A DNA stretch of 64,000 bases from Vitellaria paradoxa (lineage: Eukaryota; Streptophyta; Magnoliopsida; Ericales; Sapotaceae). The translations under genes and the position numbers were made by a program. The notes beneath the pieces were generated by a model. It ran no database searches. It had not been told where the DNA came from and was given only the letters and a program-made list of their open reading frames with translations. The stretch is taken from positions 5,049,860 through 5,113,859 of the forward strand of contig CM034243.1 in assembly GCA_019916065.1 (NCBI GenBank). Reading direction: 5' to 3'. Within the stretch, counting starts at the first letter, position 1, and every line of letters begins with the position of its first letter. This document shows positions 30,401 through 42,382 of this stretch, piece by piece.

Positions 30401-33166
30401 TGGATTTTATATTTCCTTCTTCTTCACTCCCCTGAAAAAAAAATTTATTTCAAAAATACCTAATGCTGTGTTTAAATCAAGGATTTGTGATGGGAAAAGA
30501 TATAGAAGTGAGAAATTGATATATACTCATTTTATGATTACTCAACAAAAAGTTAAATTTCTTTTTGACAAATATATATTTGATTTTCTCCTTACTTAAC
30601 TCAATGAAAAATTTAAATAAATTTGACGTATTTCTATTCATTTTGTGTTCTTTTCCTTTTCCTTTTTGATTAATAAAATTTTTATTAAAAGCATTGAGAA
30701 AATACTTAAGAGAACTAGCCCCCACTCCTATACTATCAAGGTTTCAACAAAAGTTTAGGAGTCCAAATTAGGCTTCACTTCTGCTCTCCAACTATACAAA
30801 AGTGACAAAAGTAAACTCTTCATCCTATGGGCCCGTTTGGCAACTCAAAAATTAGTAAAAAAATACCAAAAGTTGCATTTTGGCAACTCAAAAATTAGCA
30901 AAAAAATACCAAAAGTTGCATTTTGCAACTTTTGGTGCGTTTGGTAAAACCATAAATTTTTCCACTTTTTTGATTTGCTACAGTAAAAAGTAAAACAAAA
31001 AGTTGTCATTTTTTTTATTTGTTACAGTAAAAAATTTACCAAACACCCAAAAGTTACAAAAAAATGCTAAAAAATACACTTTGTTCAACTAAACACACAA
31101 AAAGTGCAAAAAAGAAAAACACCCAAAACACTACCAAAAGTTGAGCTCTTTTTTTTTTGAACTGCCAAACGGGCTCTATATACAAAGACAACTCTCATTC
31201 TTCAAAAACTTAGTTGTTTCTCTTCTTTGAGATTGACATAGGCTCCGTTTGGAGCCCTACAAAATAAAACAAAATCTTACAAATCTCTACAAACACAATT
31301 ACAAGACAATAAAATTTAAAATTTTTACTCACTGCATAAATTACGAGACATTTACTTTTATAATTTTATTTTATACACTTTGATACAATTCCGAACACAC
31401 CCATAATAAAGTCATACTGCAGATCTTTTTCTTCAAATTAGATGATTTGAATTCCCACTAGGAATTCAGCATACTGCTCATGTCCCGCGGAAATACCAAT
31501 TGAAGTCCAAAACTATTTAAGAGTATGTTCCACAAGCTTCTGGACCAAGGACAATAAATAAATAAATGGTCTACGGTTTCCCATTGTTTCTTTACACAAC
31601 CTGCATCTATCTGCCAACACATCCTAATACCGCAACAATGTCATCCACATTTGCCATTGAACTTACTAGAATGGACCAAGTGACCTTCAACCCTGAAGCT
31701 GCCCAATAACACCTCTCAAATTAGCGAGATGTAACACATCAGATTCACATAAATTATTGAATCATTTGCAAAAAGACAGCGGGATACCTCTATTCATTTT
31801 GTTTCATTATCTTTCTCCTTCACTTTTCTTTTCCCACCGTAAATTTTGTTTCAAATACAACGAGAAAAGATAGGAAAAGAAAATAAAATATTAGGAAAGC
31901 TAAGAAAGCAAAATGAAATAAAAAATATTAAATTTATTCTGTTTGTTTAGTATGTTTAGAAAAATGAAAAGAAAATGAACAAATATTTGTTAAAAAAAAA
32001 AATTAACTGTAAAAATTTTTTTCCCTCTTCTCTCTCGCTTTCCACAAATCCTTCTTCCAAGTACACTCTAAGGTTTTGCTCGGAGATATTAGTTCTTGAA
32101 CAACAAAGTTAATTTTGTATTAATATTGAACGTGAGTTGACCTTGGTCGCCCAGCTTGCACAATTTATAGGACAAATGTGTGGTATTTCAGCTTAATATT
32201 CGATAACATTGTCATTCCTTTCTCCTGAAATATGATGAGTTCAAAACAAGATACTGATTCCCTTCATTATTACTCTGCTACATAGATTTTAATCATTTTT
32301 TAGCGTCATGCGGCCATCCACTTATAAATGATCTGTCAGATTGACCATCGTGCTACGTTCTTAGGCAGAAAAACAGATTTTACCTCCATCCTCAGTCATA
32401 TATTTTTGTTGGATGAATTAAGGGTTTTTCTTTATCATGCAATTGAACTTCACTTGATTCTTAAGATGTGTTTCTCTAGTACTTATTTGGGCAAGTGACA
32501 CGTTGTTTTGCCTTACGCTTCAAATTTTCATTTTAAGCTGAATCAGTGCTTACAATAATCCATGGATTGACTCTGACCCTTCAGGGAAGGGATAAAGACT
32601 GCATCTTGGTCTCTTTCGTTAGATCTAATGAAAGTCCAAGTCCATGGAATTGCATTTCTTCGCTGCTTGGAGACTGGCATAGGATTAACGTAGCTCTGAC
32701 ACGTGCCAAGGTTGGCATTTTCTCTATCTTTAGATTATAATAATTCTTCCCACAATCTATTTGCATGGAAAATGATAGTCTTCACACAATTCCGTTAAAA
32801 TATACATACATACATACATATATATATTTAAAAAAAAAAAATAAAAACCGTGTATAATATAAGAAATATGGTCATGCTGTACAACGTATCTGAGAAAAGA
32901 GCATTTTGAGTTGGCAGGGTTTCTGTACTAGCAATGATTTGCGCCAAATGCCATTAACTTGTGTCTATCCCTTTTTTTTTTTTATTGGTGGTTCCTCTGT
33001 ACAGAGAAAGTTGATCATGGTGGGGTCCTGCAGAACGCTTTCAAAGGTTCCATTGCTGAAGCTGCTTATTGATAAAGTTGATGAGCAATTAGGCATTGTC
33101 AGTGTGTCCAGGAAGGATATCATGCACAGAGGGCTAAAGAGATGCTCCCAAGCCCGAAGGCTGTAA
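15450..33166 (+). CDS. DNA2: DNA2/JHS1 DNA replication helicase-nuclease
   Basis: A nuclear ATP-dependent helicase and nuclease for Okazaki-fragment processing and fork repair. Exons inferred: 15450-16057, 17423-17584, 17664-17897, ~17950-18080, 18255-18464, 18554-18607, 18690-18751, 20288-20420, 20597-20707, 20865-20961, 21173-21255, 23004-23069, 23543-23698, 23909-23964, 24041-24098, 24177-24287, 24366-24422, 24685-24808, 24908-25162, 25979-26053, 26250-26371, 26486-26558, 26650-26754, 27120-27287, 28231-28300, 28390-28541, 28953-29030, 29116-29208, 29309-29446, 29628-29667, 29775-29848, 29991-30125, 32585-32710, 33005-33166. The RecB-like nuclease is visible as MIDASV and PLEFKTGK (exon 13), with Fe-S cysteines SFSCGRR (exon 9) and [10 protein letters not shown] (exon 17). 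Superfamily 1 helicase motifs are [41 protein letters not shown] and INVALTRAK. The start MPPRRKP suits plant DNA2. Exons 1, 4 and 18 contain frame changes, one at an A run near 15890. Introns after exons 2 and 13 use GC donors. Confidence 0.95.
16058..17422 (+). other. DNA2 intron 1
   Basis: A 1.36-kb intron. The part from about 16209 (GAGCCGGCTCAATGCC and AGGCAAAAAGGCTCAAA) resembles the degenerate edges of plant DNA transposons, but no transposase is readable. The remainder is AT-rich with T runs near 17300 and 17395. Confidence 0.45.
19430..19770. repeat. degenerate repeat in DNA2 intron 7
   Basis: Begins near CGGGCGGACCTAGAC and GGGTCAGCCACC and ends near TTCACCCCCTGGTGCCC, an arrangement common in decayed plant elements. 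Similar wording (GTGGTCAGCAGGTGAC) occurs at 37630-37680 in an eIF3b intron. Noncoding. Confidence 0.35.
21335..21640 (+). repeat. possible solo-LTR-like fragment in DNA2 intron 11
   Basis: Contains a TATA-like CCTATATAAAGGTTAGG with a downstream stretch GTAGTTTTTGAATGAAATTAA, as in the U3/R part of some plant LTRs. Clear TG..CA borders, a target duplication and a primer-binding site were not found, so the assignment is tentative. Confidence 0.25.
21924..22288 (+). repeat. two tandem duplications in DNA2 intron 11
   Basis: First, a ~50-bp unit (AGTGCACAAGCATAATGTAG...) occurs at 21924 and again at 21974, almost unchanged. Immediately after, a 137-bp unit starting CTTATCTTTGAA occurs at 22015-22151 and 22152-22288, diverged by a modest number of substitutions. 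Noncoding. Confidence 0.8.
22770..22893 (+). repeat. short direct repeat in DNA2 intron 11
   Basis: TTTCTAGTGGTCCTTGTTAC followed by AATTAGTGAGGAATAC near 22770-22814 is repeated in diverged form near 22852-22893. Noncoding; probably local duplication. Confidence 0.6.
26801..27057. mobile_element. MITE-like element in DNA2 intron 23
   Basis: Starts GGTAGCATTTGGCTGACC and ends with the near-inverse GCCGCCAAATGCCTCC, about 257 bp. The interior is a run of diverged CAACTTT/TTTACCAA phrases. It lies 60 bp before the exon that carries the Walker A motif. Noncoding. Confidence 0.6.
27288..28230 (+). other. DNA2 intron 24
   Basis: A 0.94-kb intron with a short (AC)n tract at about 28146-28163. Nothing else is recognised. 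Confidence 0.5.
30829..31175. mobile_element. MITE-like element in DNA2 intron 32 (GGGCCCGTTTGGC type)
   Basis: Inverted ends GGGCCCGTTTGGCAACTC and GAACTGCCAAACGGGCTC, about 347 bp, with an interior of repeated AAAAAGTT and TGCTAAAAA phrases and an internal ~54-bp duplication near 30838-30925. Noncoding; probably hAT-like by its terminal wording. Confidence 0.65.
31240..31403. mobile_element. short MITE-like element
   Basis: About 164 bp starting GGCTCCGTTTGGAGCCCTACAA and ending near CAATTCCGAACACACCC. It carries CACTGCATAAATTACGAG, wording also found at 8706-8722. Noncoding. Confidence 0.45.
31440..31620 (-). mobile_element. LINE remnant: reverse-transcriptase zinc-binding (zf-RVT) region
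   Basis: On the minus strand a decayed frame reads CRLCKE, then [18 protein letters not shown] and [12 protein letters not shown]. This is the C-x2-C...H-x4-C pattern of the zinc-binding domain that follows the reverse transcriptase in plant L1-type LINEs. One frame change (before WETVDH) and one internal stop (after MLNS) show it is dead. Nothing 5' of the domain is readable. Confidence 0.7.
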
Positions 33167-33900
33167 AATTTTTGGCACTTCACCCACCATCATTTGTAAT
33201 TTTTTATTCTTTCCCTGTTGTACAAATTCAACTGACAAGTAAATGAGGTGTTAATTCTCTGAATGGTAAATTGACTCTTCCACACTGCATTTTTGGTTGG
33301 TGAATTTCTTTAAACAGAAGAATATGGACAAGGGCATGTGTAAGGGCTGGGGTGCTTACACATTATTTTTATCATTATTATTATTATTATTATTGATGAT
33401 CACAAAAAATGTTGATCAAAAGGGAAGTGTAGGGCTAGCAATGAGGCAGAAAACTCAATCTGATCTCATCTCAATGGATGGAAGCCGGGTTGAAAAAAAA
33501 AACCCAATAAAGCAGCGGTAAAGTTAAGATAAAATTTCTTGCTCCCCAATGATGGAGTTAAAAATTACGTTGATTTTTTTTTTTTCTGGGGGGCAGGGTA
33601 CAATTCCTCTATATAGATCAACTTCTCAATAGGCAAACAAAGAGAAACAAAAAATGTTTTAGGCTCTTCCCAGCTCTCAATCCTGAACCACTTCAACTAT
33701 GTTATTGAAAGTGGACCTGAAAGCTACAGAATTGTATAAAGTAAATAAAAATCCCCCCCCAGGAAAAACAAAATCGGGGGAGAACAAAACAAATCTAATT
33801 AATCCCCTAAAAACCAACTAAATGGAGGTCATATATATCTGATCTGTAGCTGTAATGATAGGGTGTCGTCTATTTGGACCTAACTCAGCTCTTAAAAAAG
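33167..33900. other. convergent intergenic region, DNA2 and eIF3b 3' ends
   Basis: A 734-bp tail-to-tail spacer that should contain both 3' UTRs. It has an ATT microsatellite at about 33371-33395. No gene is seen. Confidence 0.6.
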
Positions 33901-36900
33901 TCACTCCTGCCCAAGGTCAAATGATAGAACATCTTCTGATACATCCAACAACTCTTCAACCTTGACTTCCTTTGCCTCGTAATCCTCTTCCTCGTCACTA
34001 GCTTCTCCATCCCGAAGCCTCTGCCTCTCCAACTTCTGTTCTTCATGCAATTGCTTCCATTCATTGATCCATCTATCCCATTCGTCGATCAACATCTTCC
34101 GGTTCTCATGATCCTTCTCACTTAATAGCTGCGAGACATCCTGGTCCTCGGCTTCATACCTCTTACTATACTTCTTCAGGTTCTTGGCAATCTCCTCCTC
34201 TTTCTCAGGGCCCAAGAAGGATGGTGGTCTTGGGCGCCACAGAAACTGTAATAAACAGAAAATCATATTAGTCAGATCATGAGATCAGTAGAAATCAAAA
34301 GAATTATTTCAAGTGACCCAATGAGAGACGTTCTGCAATAACAAAAAGATCAGTTTTGGCTGTGCTCCCTTTTCGTTACAGATAAAGCTTCATTGACATT
34401 CTACATTGGGTTTAAAATGTTCAATATGATAATCTTAAGGGGATATTAGATCACATGAGAGGTTCACACAATAGAAGAGAAGCATGTAATGGTAAGAACT
34501 AACAAAAGAGGGGAAATATGAGTAGCTACAGATCAGAGGACGGTTAATGTTTTTCACCACGTTGTTGCATTTTTTTTTTTTTTTTTGGCCCATGCATTCA
34601 TTTATTCCCATTATTTTCTAGCAGCCATTATACCCATGGGCTGTGCTACTCCAGCATCTCATGTACCAGCATTTCAACGATGACCAAAAAAAAAAAAGGT
34701 CAATTGGCTTTAATACTCGAATATTAAAGGTGAAAATCATAACACCAAACTCAAGACTTCTAAAATGTTAAATTTATGCCGCTATACTCAAGACTGTTGT
34801 AAAATGTTAAATTTTCAATTGAAAAGACAAAAATCCATTAGAAATCAAATTGAATCAGGGGTTTAAAAGCAGGGAATATGAAATACAAGAGCAGAAATGC
34901 ATTTTTCAAAATCTGAAGTACAAAGGATGTACAAGTAGGTTTTTGAAGTTGAGAGGATATTTAGTGATTTCATATTAGTACATCAACCCAAAGAAGTACT
35001 GCTTCATTTAACATCAAACAAAAGATAATAATAGCACAATCAAACTTAATAAAATTGAAAAAATGTTAAATCTTACTTGGAAGAAGTGATCCTTTAGTAT
35101 CCGATAAAGTAGCTTGCCATTAAATGACCAGATGTTAAAACCATTTTCCATCTCATGAACTGAAGTAACTGAGGTTGCAACATACCTGCAGACAAGTGGA
35201 TGACTTAATCCAAACAAGAAGATAAAATATATTTTATTAAAAAAATCAAAGGATTCAATCTAAACAACTTGCACCTCAAAGAACATTTTCTTTGAAACCA
35301 ATATGAATATGATAGGTTCTGGTAACCTTCAATTCATTGTAAATGAAAAGCAATTGGTTTCAACAACTGAGAGTAAAATTGAAGCTTAGCAAATGGATTA
35401 ATCGTCTTTAATTTAATGCCACCCAAAATTATCCTATAAATACCTTCCGGTAGGATCCCATTCGATATCTGTTGCCATGAAATGCTCAGCAGTTGCCATG
35501 GTTTCATGCTCATCAACATTGTAGAACTCCAGCTGTCCATTGAAACCCTTCAACCCAGCAAGTATGATGTAACGACCAGCTGGCGACCATAAAGAGCATT
35601 AGCCTGCTTTCCCTTTAGAGTTGTAAGCTTTGAAACCCGACCAGTGTGCTGAGCAGTGCGCATTGAATAGAAGCTTACATCAGGCCTAGGGCTATCACCA
35701 TGGATAACTGCAAATCGGTGGCCCTTTGGTTCCCATGCAAATGCCAAGAATCTTGTCATTCTTATTCTCAAGCTCCAAAACCTCAATGGGTATGTCCCGT
35801 TCTTTGATCCGGAATAGCTCAAAACCAGCGTATGTACTCCTCTTAGTTTTTGTATAGCGATCAACCTTAACAGCAAGGTAATCCCCGTGCTTTTGCCAGT
35901 ACATTTTGCAGTCACTAACACTGAAAAGATTTTTCTGCGTAAACTCCTCCTTGCTTGGGATTTGAACAAGGCTTACCTTGAAAATTATGCAGAGGTATTA
36001 TTAATAGTGCTATTTTCCAAAAGAAAAAAAGCGGGGCAGGGGGGGGGGGAGGTGTTGGCTCTGCAAATGAAATGTATGAACTCACCCTTGCAGGTTGGTT
36101 GCCCCCGCCAAGTTCAGGAACAAAAAGTGCAAGAATGGGATCAGTAGGTGGACCAATTGAAGTCCATCACGTTTTCTACCTTTATCGATTCCTGTCAATA
36201 AGAGAAAGGTCTCTGTCTCGTATACATAGATCACATTTTTACCAATTCTGGCAAAATACTTGTCATCTTTGCCCCCACCCCATCTGGAAACAACAGTTTA
36301 TTACATCCTGGAGAAAAGTGAAAAATAAAGGCCAACCATCATCCAAATAAATCAATAGTATTGGAATGATCACCTGAAACAGGCCAAGAAGCCCCCTAAC
36401 ACCTCCCGTTCCTCCAACTGCAAATTCATCAGCACTTCCCTTGAAATCTCTCATCACTTTTCCAGTTCTCACATCAAAAATATTTAGCACACCCTCTGGA
36501 ATATGAACTAACATTAGAGGTGTCTCAAGGGCAAGCGACCAACTACTGTAAGAATAAATAAATAAACTATAAAGAAAAACAGGACAAAGGCAGAGAAAAT
36601 CTCACATGAGTATCACGAGGATTACTTGGTTCATGACTGCTGTAAGTCACCAAAATCTCTCGCCAGGAGGAAAAATCAATCAGTTTCACCTGCAATCAAG
36701 TTACTAACACTAAATCCACATACCAACTCAGAAATTTACAAATATATAAAAAAAGGAAATTAATGAAATGTATTAACACAAAATGAAAAAAATAACCTGG
36801 GGATGAGTGTAACACATAAGCTTGTTGAAGGTAGTAGCACCACCCCAAACAGCAGCACCCTGTCTATGGACTGTGGCTAAGTAAGTCCCTAGAGGGGACC

Positions 36901-39900
36901 ACTGCGCAAAACTTTCGGTCCAGAACTGCCCAAGAAAAGGCGCATGAGATCACTCTGTATAACAGACAATTTTTTTTTTACAAGGAAAGAAAAAACAAGA
37001 ATTTATTTATCAGTTACAACAAGAAAAACATAATGTAGGGCAACATGATGACTAATAAAGGTTGCAATAATAATCAGGAAACAAAAAAAAAATTGATGTC
37101 CACTCACTGAAAGTTTATAAACAAGCTCAGGCTTCAACTGTCTTGCATCGTTCCACAAACCTCTGTGTCTGAACCAGAACGATAACAAACTGATCTCTAG
37201 CCATCTCGTCAGCAAGCCATTGTTGCAGGTTTCCTCCAAGATATACAAATATACAAGGTAAGCATTTGATAAAGAATACTTGGAAGTACACACTGAATGC
37301 CAGTACCCACATGCCAGAGTACAAACACACAAGTGCACTTGTGTGTGAGAAAAAGGGTGCCCAAACAGTCAGCTTGCCATGAATAGTTTATATAGTCATC
37401 CTTAAATCAGCAACAATATAGGATACTACAAACAGAAGTTCCTAACAGCATCATACAGGTTGGCGGAAAACGAAAAATAAATGAACAAAAGGATATTATA
37501 ATAAAGTTAGCCCAGACAATCTCACAACACTAAGTAACAAGAAATGCAGACAAGCTCTTGCTCATCTATTTGAAAAGAGTAAAACCTTTCAGAGCATGAC
37601 CCAATCCATTTTTGGTTGACATTATTATGGCCAGGAGCCACACCAAGGTTTTGTGGTCAGCAGGTGACAAAAATTACTCATAGTTGATTGATTGAAAAGA
37701 AATAAATTATATTTTTTATAACAAAATTATTATTTTAAGAGTAATTACTGTGATTTACTAAACTTATGGTGATAATTTTCAAAAAATTCAAAATTATTTT
37801 AATTGGACAATGAAATTTCTCTGTACATCTCCATTGCGTGGCACAATTTAAACATAAATCAATAACCAAATCAAAACCCAATCACAAATTAACTAATAAA
37901 ATACTCAATTCAATTAATCATAAAATAATCAAAGTAAAAATTAAGATATACAAAAAAAAAAAAAAGATATATACATTCCTTGAAATTAATTAACCCTTTA
38001 TACAAAAAATAAATAATTATATAAAATAAATAACTCTAATTTTTAAATAACACCCTAGAACAATATTTCAATTAGAAACCCTAATTTACCAAACAATAAC
38101 ACATATGTAAATGGTACTAACATTAAACAATAAATAATTAAAACAAAAATGAGATCTAGAAAGGTGAGGGATTTAAATCAAAGACGAGGAATTTAATTGA
38201 GAAAAATGTAATGTTTTGATTAGAGAATTTGAGGTGTTGGGTCACCAGTCATGGTGAGGTCTTTTGCGTGGGAGTCACAGAGTGGATGTTTGGTGGATTG
38301 GGGAAGCCAAGCTGCCAGGACAAGTGGGGGCAAAATATACAGAGGGATAATTTTGTCTATTCAAAATTAAAGAGGATAATTTCTAATTAGGGCTGTTCTA
38401 ATTAGAAACCTGATTTAAGTTAATGTATTGTTTGGTTAGCATAAGAGCATATTATTCTAAAGGAAACTAAAAAAAAAAAAATCTTATGACCTTGAGATTA
38501 AGCTCTATGACAAATAACCACACTGAACTTCAAATTGTGACACTGCATACCCTTGGCATGCATGAACAGCACCCATTCATATTTCAGTCCAGACTAACAG
38601 TTTATGAATCTCACAGCTTGAAATTTTAAATTTCAATCAAATTGGAGCTTCTTTACCCAACTACTTAGAACATTGAAAATACAACTATGCTTCACAATAG
38701 CTTTTCCTTTCTTTTTTCTGTTTTATTTTTATTTTTTTGTTGTCACTTGCTTCCTAAACCTCAACCAACAAAACCCCAAAAACAAAAACAACACAGCCTT
38801 AGCACACCAGATATACACTGGACACTCCCAAATATTTTGTAGCAGCTAGGATTTATTAAACTAGATATCTTGCCTCAAACTTTCAATCCAATCAAGTAAT
38901 GCATATTGCCCTTCACGTGAACTAATGTCATAACTGGATATCAATATCAATAACGAAGATAAGGTAAATAGAAGAAAATAATCATACAGAAAACACATTA
39001 AATACTTACTCCTGGGGTATATGGCGTGGTTTCAGGAGGGGCCCATTCATCTGGAACTTTAATGAAACTTTTGATGTCATCAAACATATTAACAGCAAAT
39101 GTATGCGCCTTGTCCAACTTGTAGTTATGTGTCCTCTCTCTAGTGTGTTCAGCTTCCTAGAAAGGGAACAAGTGTAAATAAAAACCAATGAATCAAAGAA
39201 AATAATTCCCCCCCCCCCAAAAAAAAAAATCTAAAAGTGAAAAGGGAAAAAAATGATACTGTAAAAAGTAGCGGTGAATTACATGCCGTAATTACCAGAA
39301 GAAAATTAATCACAAAATGCAGTATAGTTCACAAACCAAAAGAACAAAAAATTCACTACATAAAGATTACTTGCAGTCAAATAGACAGTTCAAGTTAAAA
39401 AAGCATTGAACCCAGTTATAGATAACATAATCCCCCATCTTTCACAAGTTTGTTCACCAAAACTAGACTTGACAAATTTATGTGGCAGCATTCATGCCAT
39501 ATATTTGGTAATTAACCTCACAAACTTAACATAGAGTCACCATTAGACCTGCTATGCACATTGCTGGCACCATCAAGGTTGGATTGACTGAGTATTATGG
39601 TAGCTATAATTATCACACAAACACCAAGGTTACGAAGACAATGTCTAAATAATTAGGTGTAGGAAAAATAAGATGCTCTTGATATGTGCAACAAAAGCCA
39701 AAATATACTAATACAAAAATATAATAAATGGACAAGATGCCTTTGTGATGAGCAACAAGGGCCAAAGACTTCATTGACAATAAAATAGTGAACTATACCA
39801 AGTACATTATAATTTATATCACATTATGATAATAATGATTATTAATTTTTTTTTATTTAGTTCAGATACAACACAGGTCGCATGATACACACATTGACAC

Positions 39901-42382
39901 ACAAATTTAAATTATATATATATAAATATATATGTATATTAAGATACAATACAAAATGGCATAGCAGAGACATGTCAAAGGATAAATATACGCATATACA
40001 TATACACATCCAATTATAAATGAACTTGTCCATTCATAAATAGACTCAGGCTTGGCTTGTTAAGAACTCAACTCGTTCATTTAGTAAATGACCCAAGCTT
40101 GAACGGTGATTGGCTAGACTCGCTAAGGGCTTGGGATCGGTTAATTAATATATATAATTTTATAGATTTATAAAATTATGTATTTTTTAATACAAATATA
40201 CCACATAAAATTTATGGTATACTTCATCAAAAAATATATATAACGTATGGTATACACACAGAAATTGGAGTTCAATTTGAAATTTTTTTACTGTTGGAAT
40301 CGCATACATTCAAAAATATGCGAGCCAAGCCTAATTGAGCTTGGGCTAGGGTTTTTTTTTGTTAAACAACCTGAGTCGAGCGACTGAGCCAGAACTTTAC
40401 AGACAACGAACAAGTCATAGTTCCATCATGAGCAAACAAGCACAAACTTCATCATGAGAAAACGAGCTTGACCACCTAAAGCTCAACTCATTTACACTCC
40501 TATACAAACACATGGAAAAAAAAAACTACTTATTTATTAAAAAAATATAAATTGTGGGTTTTAAAATTCCTGAATTCAAAAAAAAAAAAAACAAAAGAAT
40601 CAATAGATATAAGTTCACTTTATTTCTATTTCAATTTTTTATAGAAATAAATTCATACTATTTTCTTTTTTATAAAAACACCATTCATCAGTTGTCCTAA
40701 AATATAAAACCTATAAGCTCTATTCTTGAAGATTAAAATTGCGATTCCATTCCACTTAATTGAAATGGCCATTACATTCCTACGCTATTCCATCTTCATA
40801 ACCAAACAACAGAGTGGAATAATTGGTCCATTCCATTCCCACTACAACGCATTACCAAAAGTAGTATTAAAAGGAAACAGAAAATTCAAAATGAAAAGTT
40901 AATTAAATGAAAAGGGCACTTTACACCTGCAAGTAACTGCTTATTTGTGAGAGGATTCACAACCGAATAGGCCCCCACCTATGCATACATGTCATCGTAG
41001 GATAAATACATTTTTTGACATATAGGCACAAATAAAAATTTAGAATTTGTTTAAATTTTTTTAACGTAACACGCAATCTAAAAGCTTAAGCGGGAATCGA
41101 ACTAGAGTGAAGGGGCAAAGCCAAAGAGTTTTTAGAGGGGGGTGTTAGAGTTAAAAAAATTTAAATCTAAAGCTATGGGCTTTTTTTTTTTTTTAAACAA
41201 AAATTTGTGTTTTTTTTTTTGGGGGGGTAACTTTAAGCATGCCATTTGTATCCATTAAGATAATTGTAATTAAAAAAAAAAAAAAGAAAACTTGCAATTA
41301 GGAAGACTCATGTATAAAAAAAATGTAAAAAGATATGTTTCAATTACCGAGACAAATGTAAGAGAAGGGTTAAATTGTGCTGAGAGTCATGCCCATCAAT
41401 AATTTTGAGACATAATAAGGGCTATTATTATCTTATTATTATTATTATTTTAGGGTCATGCCCCCAAGCATAATGTGGCTTCACAACTGCCTATGGCAAA
41501 GAAAATTTTACTATTAGACTATATCCGGATTTTTTTCATTCTTGATACGCATTACGTCCACACACACATGATACGGTAGAGTGAAGGCACCCACTACATG
41601 TGCGTTTTCTTCCCCATTCCCTTTGCCTTCATTATCCTCTTCTCCTTTGGTCCCATTATCCATCTCTTCCGAATTTTTTTTCCTTACTTTTCCCCTTTAT
41701 ATCCCTATCTATCCTCCCTTACTATGCAATTAGTAACCCTCATGCACAAAAAAAGTAGACAGCTAAGGGGCATTTAGGGGATTCAAAAGTGTGAAGCATC
41801 TTCAAATTGAAAGATACAGCAAATTTGGTTCTATTATTAGTATCTAAATATATCCGCCAGAATGCCTGTTTGTAAGGTGTGCACCATTTAGCCTATGTGC
41901 AGGAGAGAAGGTAAAAAAAGAAGTACCTGAGGAGTGTTGTACTCAATGAAGCAGTAACCAAGGGTTTTCCGTGTAGCAGGATCGATGGGCATCCAAAGGC
42001 CATCTTCCTTTATACCTCCAGTCTGACTGTAGATTTTGCGAATAACACCTTCAAGCTTCTCGAACTTGTCTTTGGGAACAATAGGTAGGTTATCCACCAC
42101 AATTACGTTATCGAACCCCAGCATCGAATTCCAAAGGGTCGTCGCCCTCCTTGAGATCCTCATCATCACTACGATCACAAAAGTACTAACTAAAATATCA
42201 AAGAACTACAAGTCCTCATGCAAACACTCATGCACACACAAAAATAAATGTGTGTGTGTATATATGGTTAGGGCTTTGGGTCTTTCGATTTTTTACCTTT
42301 TTATGCCAAAATCTTCACCAAGAGGGGGGTGTACGGAGTCCCAATCAATCTGAGAAAAGTCGATGCTGCGACTAGAGGCCAT
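33901..42382 (-). CDS. TIF3B1: eukaryotic translation initiation factor 3 subunit B
   Basis: A core scaffold subunit of eIF3 in the cytosol; it joins eIF3a, g and i and the 40S subunit. Minus-strand exons: 42297-42382, 41927-42168, 39010-39156, 37108-37233, 36797-36925, 36606-36689, 36374-36493, 36086-36283, 35444-35975, 35077-35185 and 33901-34245. Domains in order: acidic N-terminus, RRM (FDNVIVVDNLPIVPKDKFEK ... LGYCFIEYNTPQ), then a WD40-type beta-propeller (QWSPLGTYLATVHRQGAAVW, FDVRTGKVMRDFKGSADEF, KMYWQKHGDYLAVKVDRYTK, FAWEPKGHRFAVIHGD), and a charged C-terminal helix region (EEEIAKNLKKYSKRYEAEDQ). Total length is about 720 residues, normal for plants. At least ten single-base changes alter the frame; exon 4 alone lacks three bases (one A, C and T) and exon 2 has one extra G. 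All splice sites fit consensus. The symbol follows the Arabidopsis gene; the paralogue is not resolved. Confidence 0.95.
37234..39009 (-). other. eIF3b intron 3
   Basis: A 1.78-kb intron. The part 37620-38440 looks like a decayed element (CCAGGAGCCACACCAAGG and GTGGTCAGCAGGTGAC at one side). No protein is readable. Confidence 0.4.
39157..41926 (-). other. eIF3b intron 2
   Basis: A 2.77-kb AT-rich intron. Besides the phrase-repeat element at 39985-40505, the segment about 41090-41510 (AAGGGGCAAAGCCAAAGAG ... GGGTCATGCCCCCAAGC) resembles a decayed repeat. No coding frame. Confidence 0.45.
39985..40505. repeat. degenerate 'GAGCTTGGGC / CTCGTTCA' phrase-repeat element
   Basis: Many diverged copies of phrases such as AACTCAACTCGTTCATTTAG, GAGCCAAGCC, GAGTCGAGCGACTGAGCC and GAACAAGTC, ending near CTCAACTCATTTACACTCCT. 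This is a familiar type of plant phrase-repetitive noncoding element, here in an eIF3b intron. Confidence 0.5.

Larger units (their letters stand above)
30126..32584 (+). other. DNA2 intron 32, host of several element remnants
   Basis: A 2.46-kb intron between the exon ending IDKYQ and the exon starting GRDKDC. It holds a (CT)n tract (30149-30172), two MITE-like elements (30829-31175 and 31240-31403) and a LINE remnant (about 31440-31620, minus strand). The rest is AT-rich and unrecognised. Confidence 0.6.

Noticed and set aside
15450..33166. DNA2 exons as separate small genes
   Set aside because: The individual open frames join in phase through consensus splice sites into one nuclease-helicase protein with all expected motifs in order.
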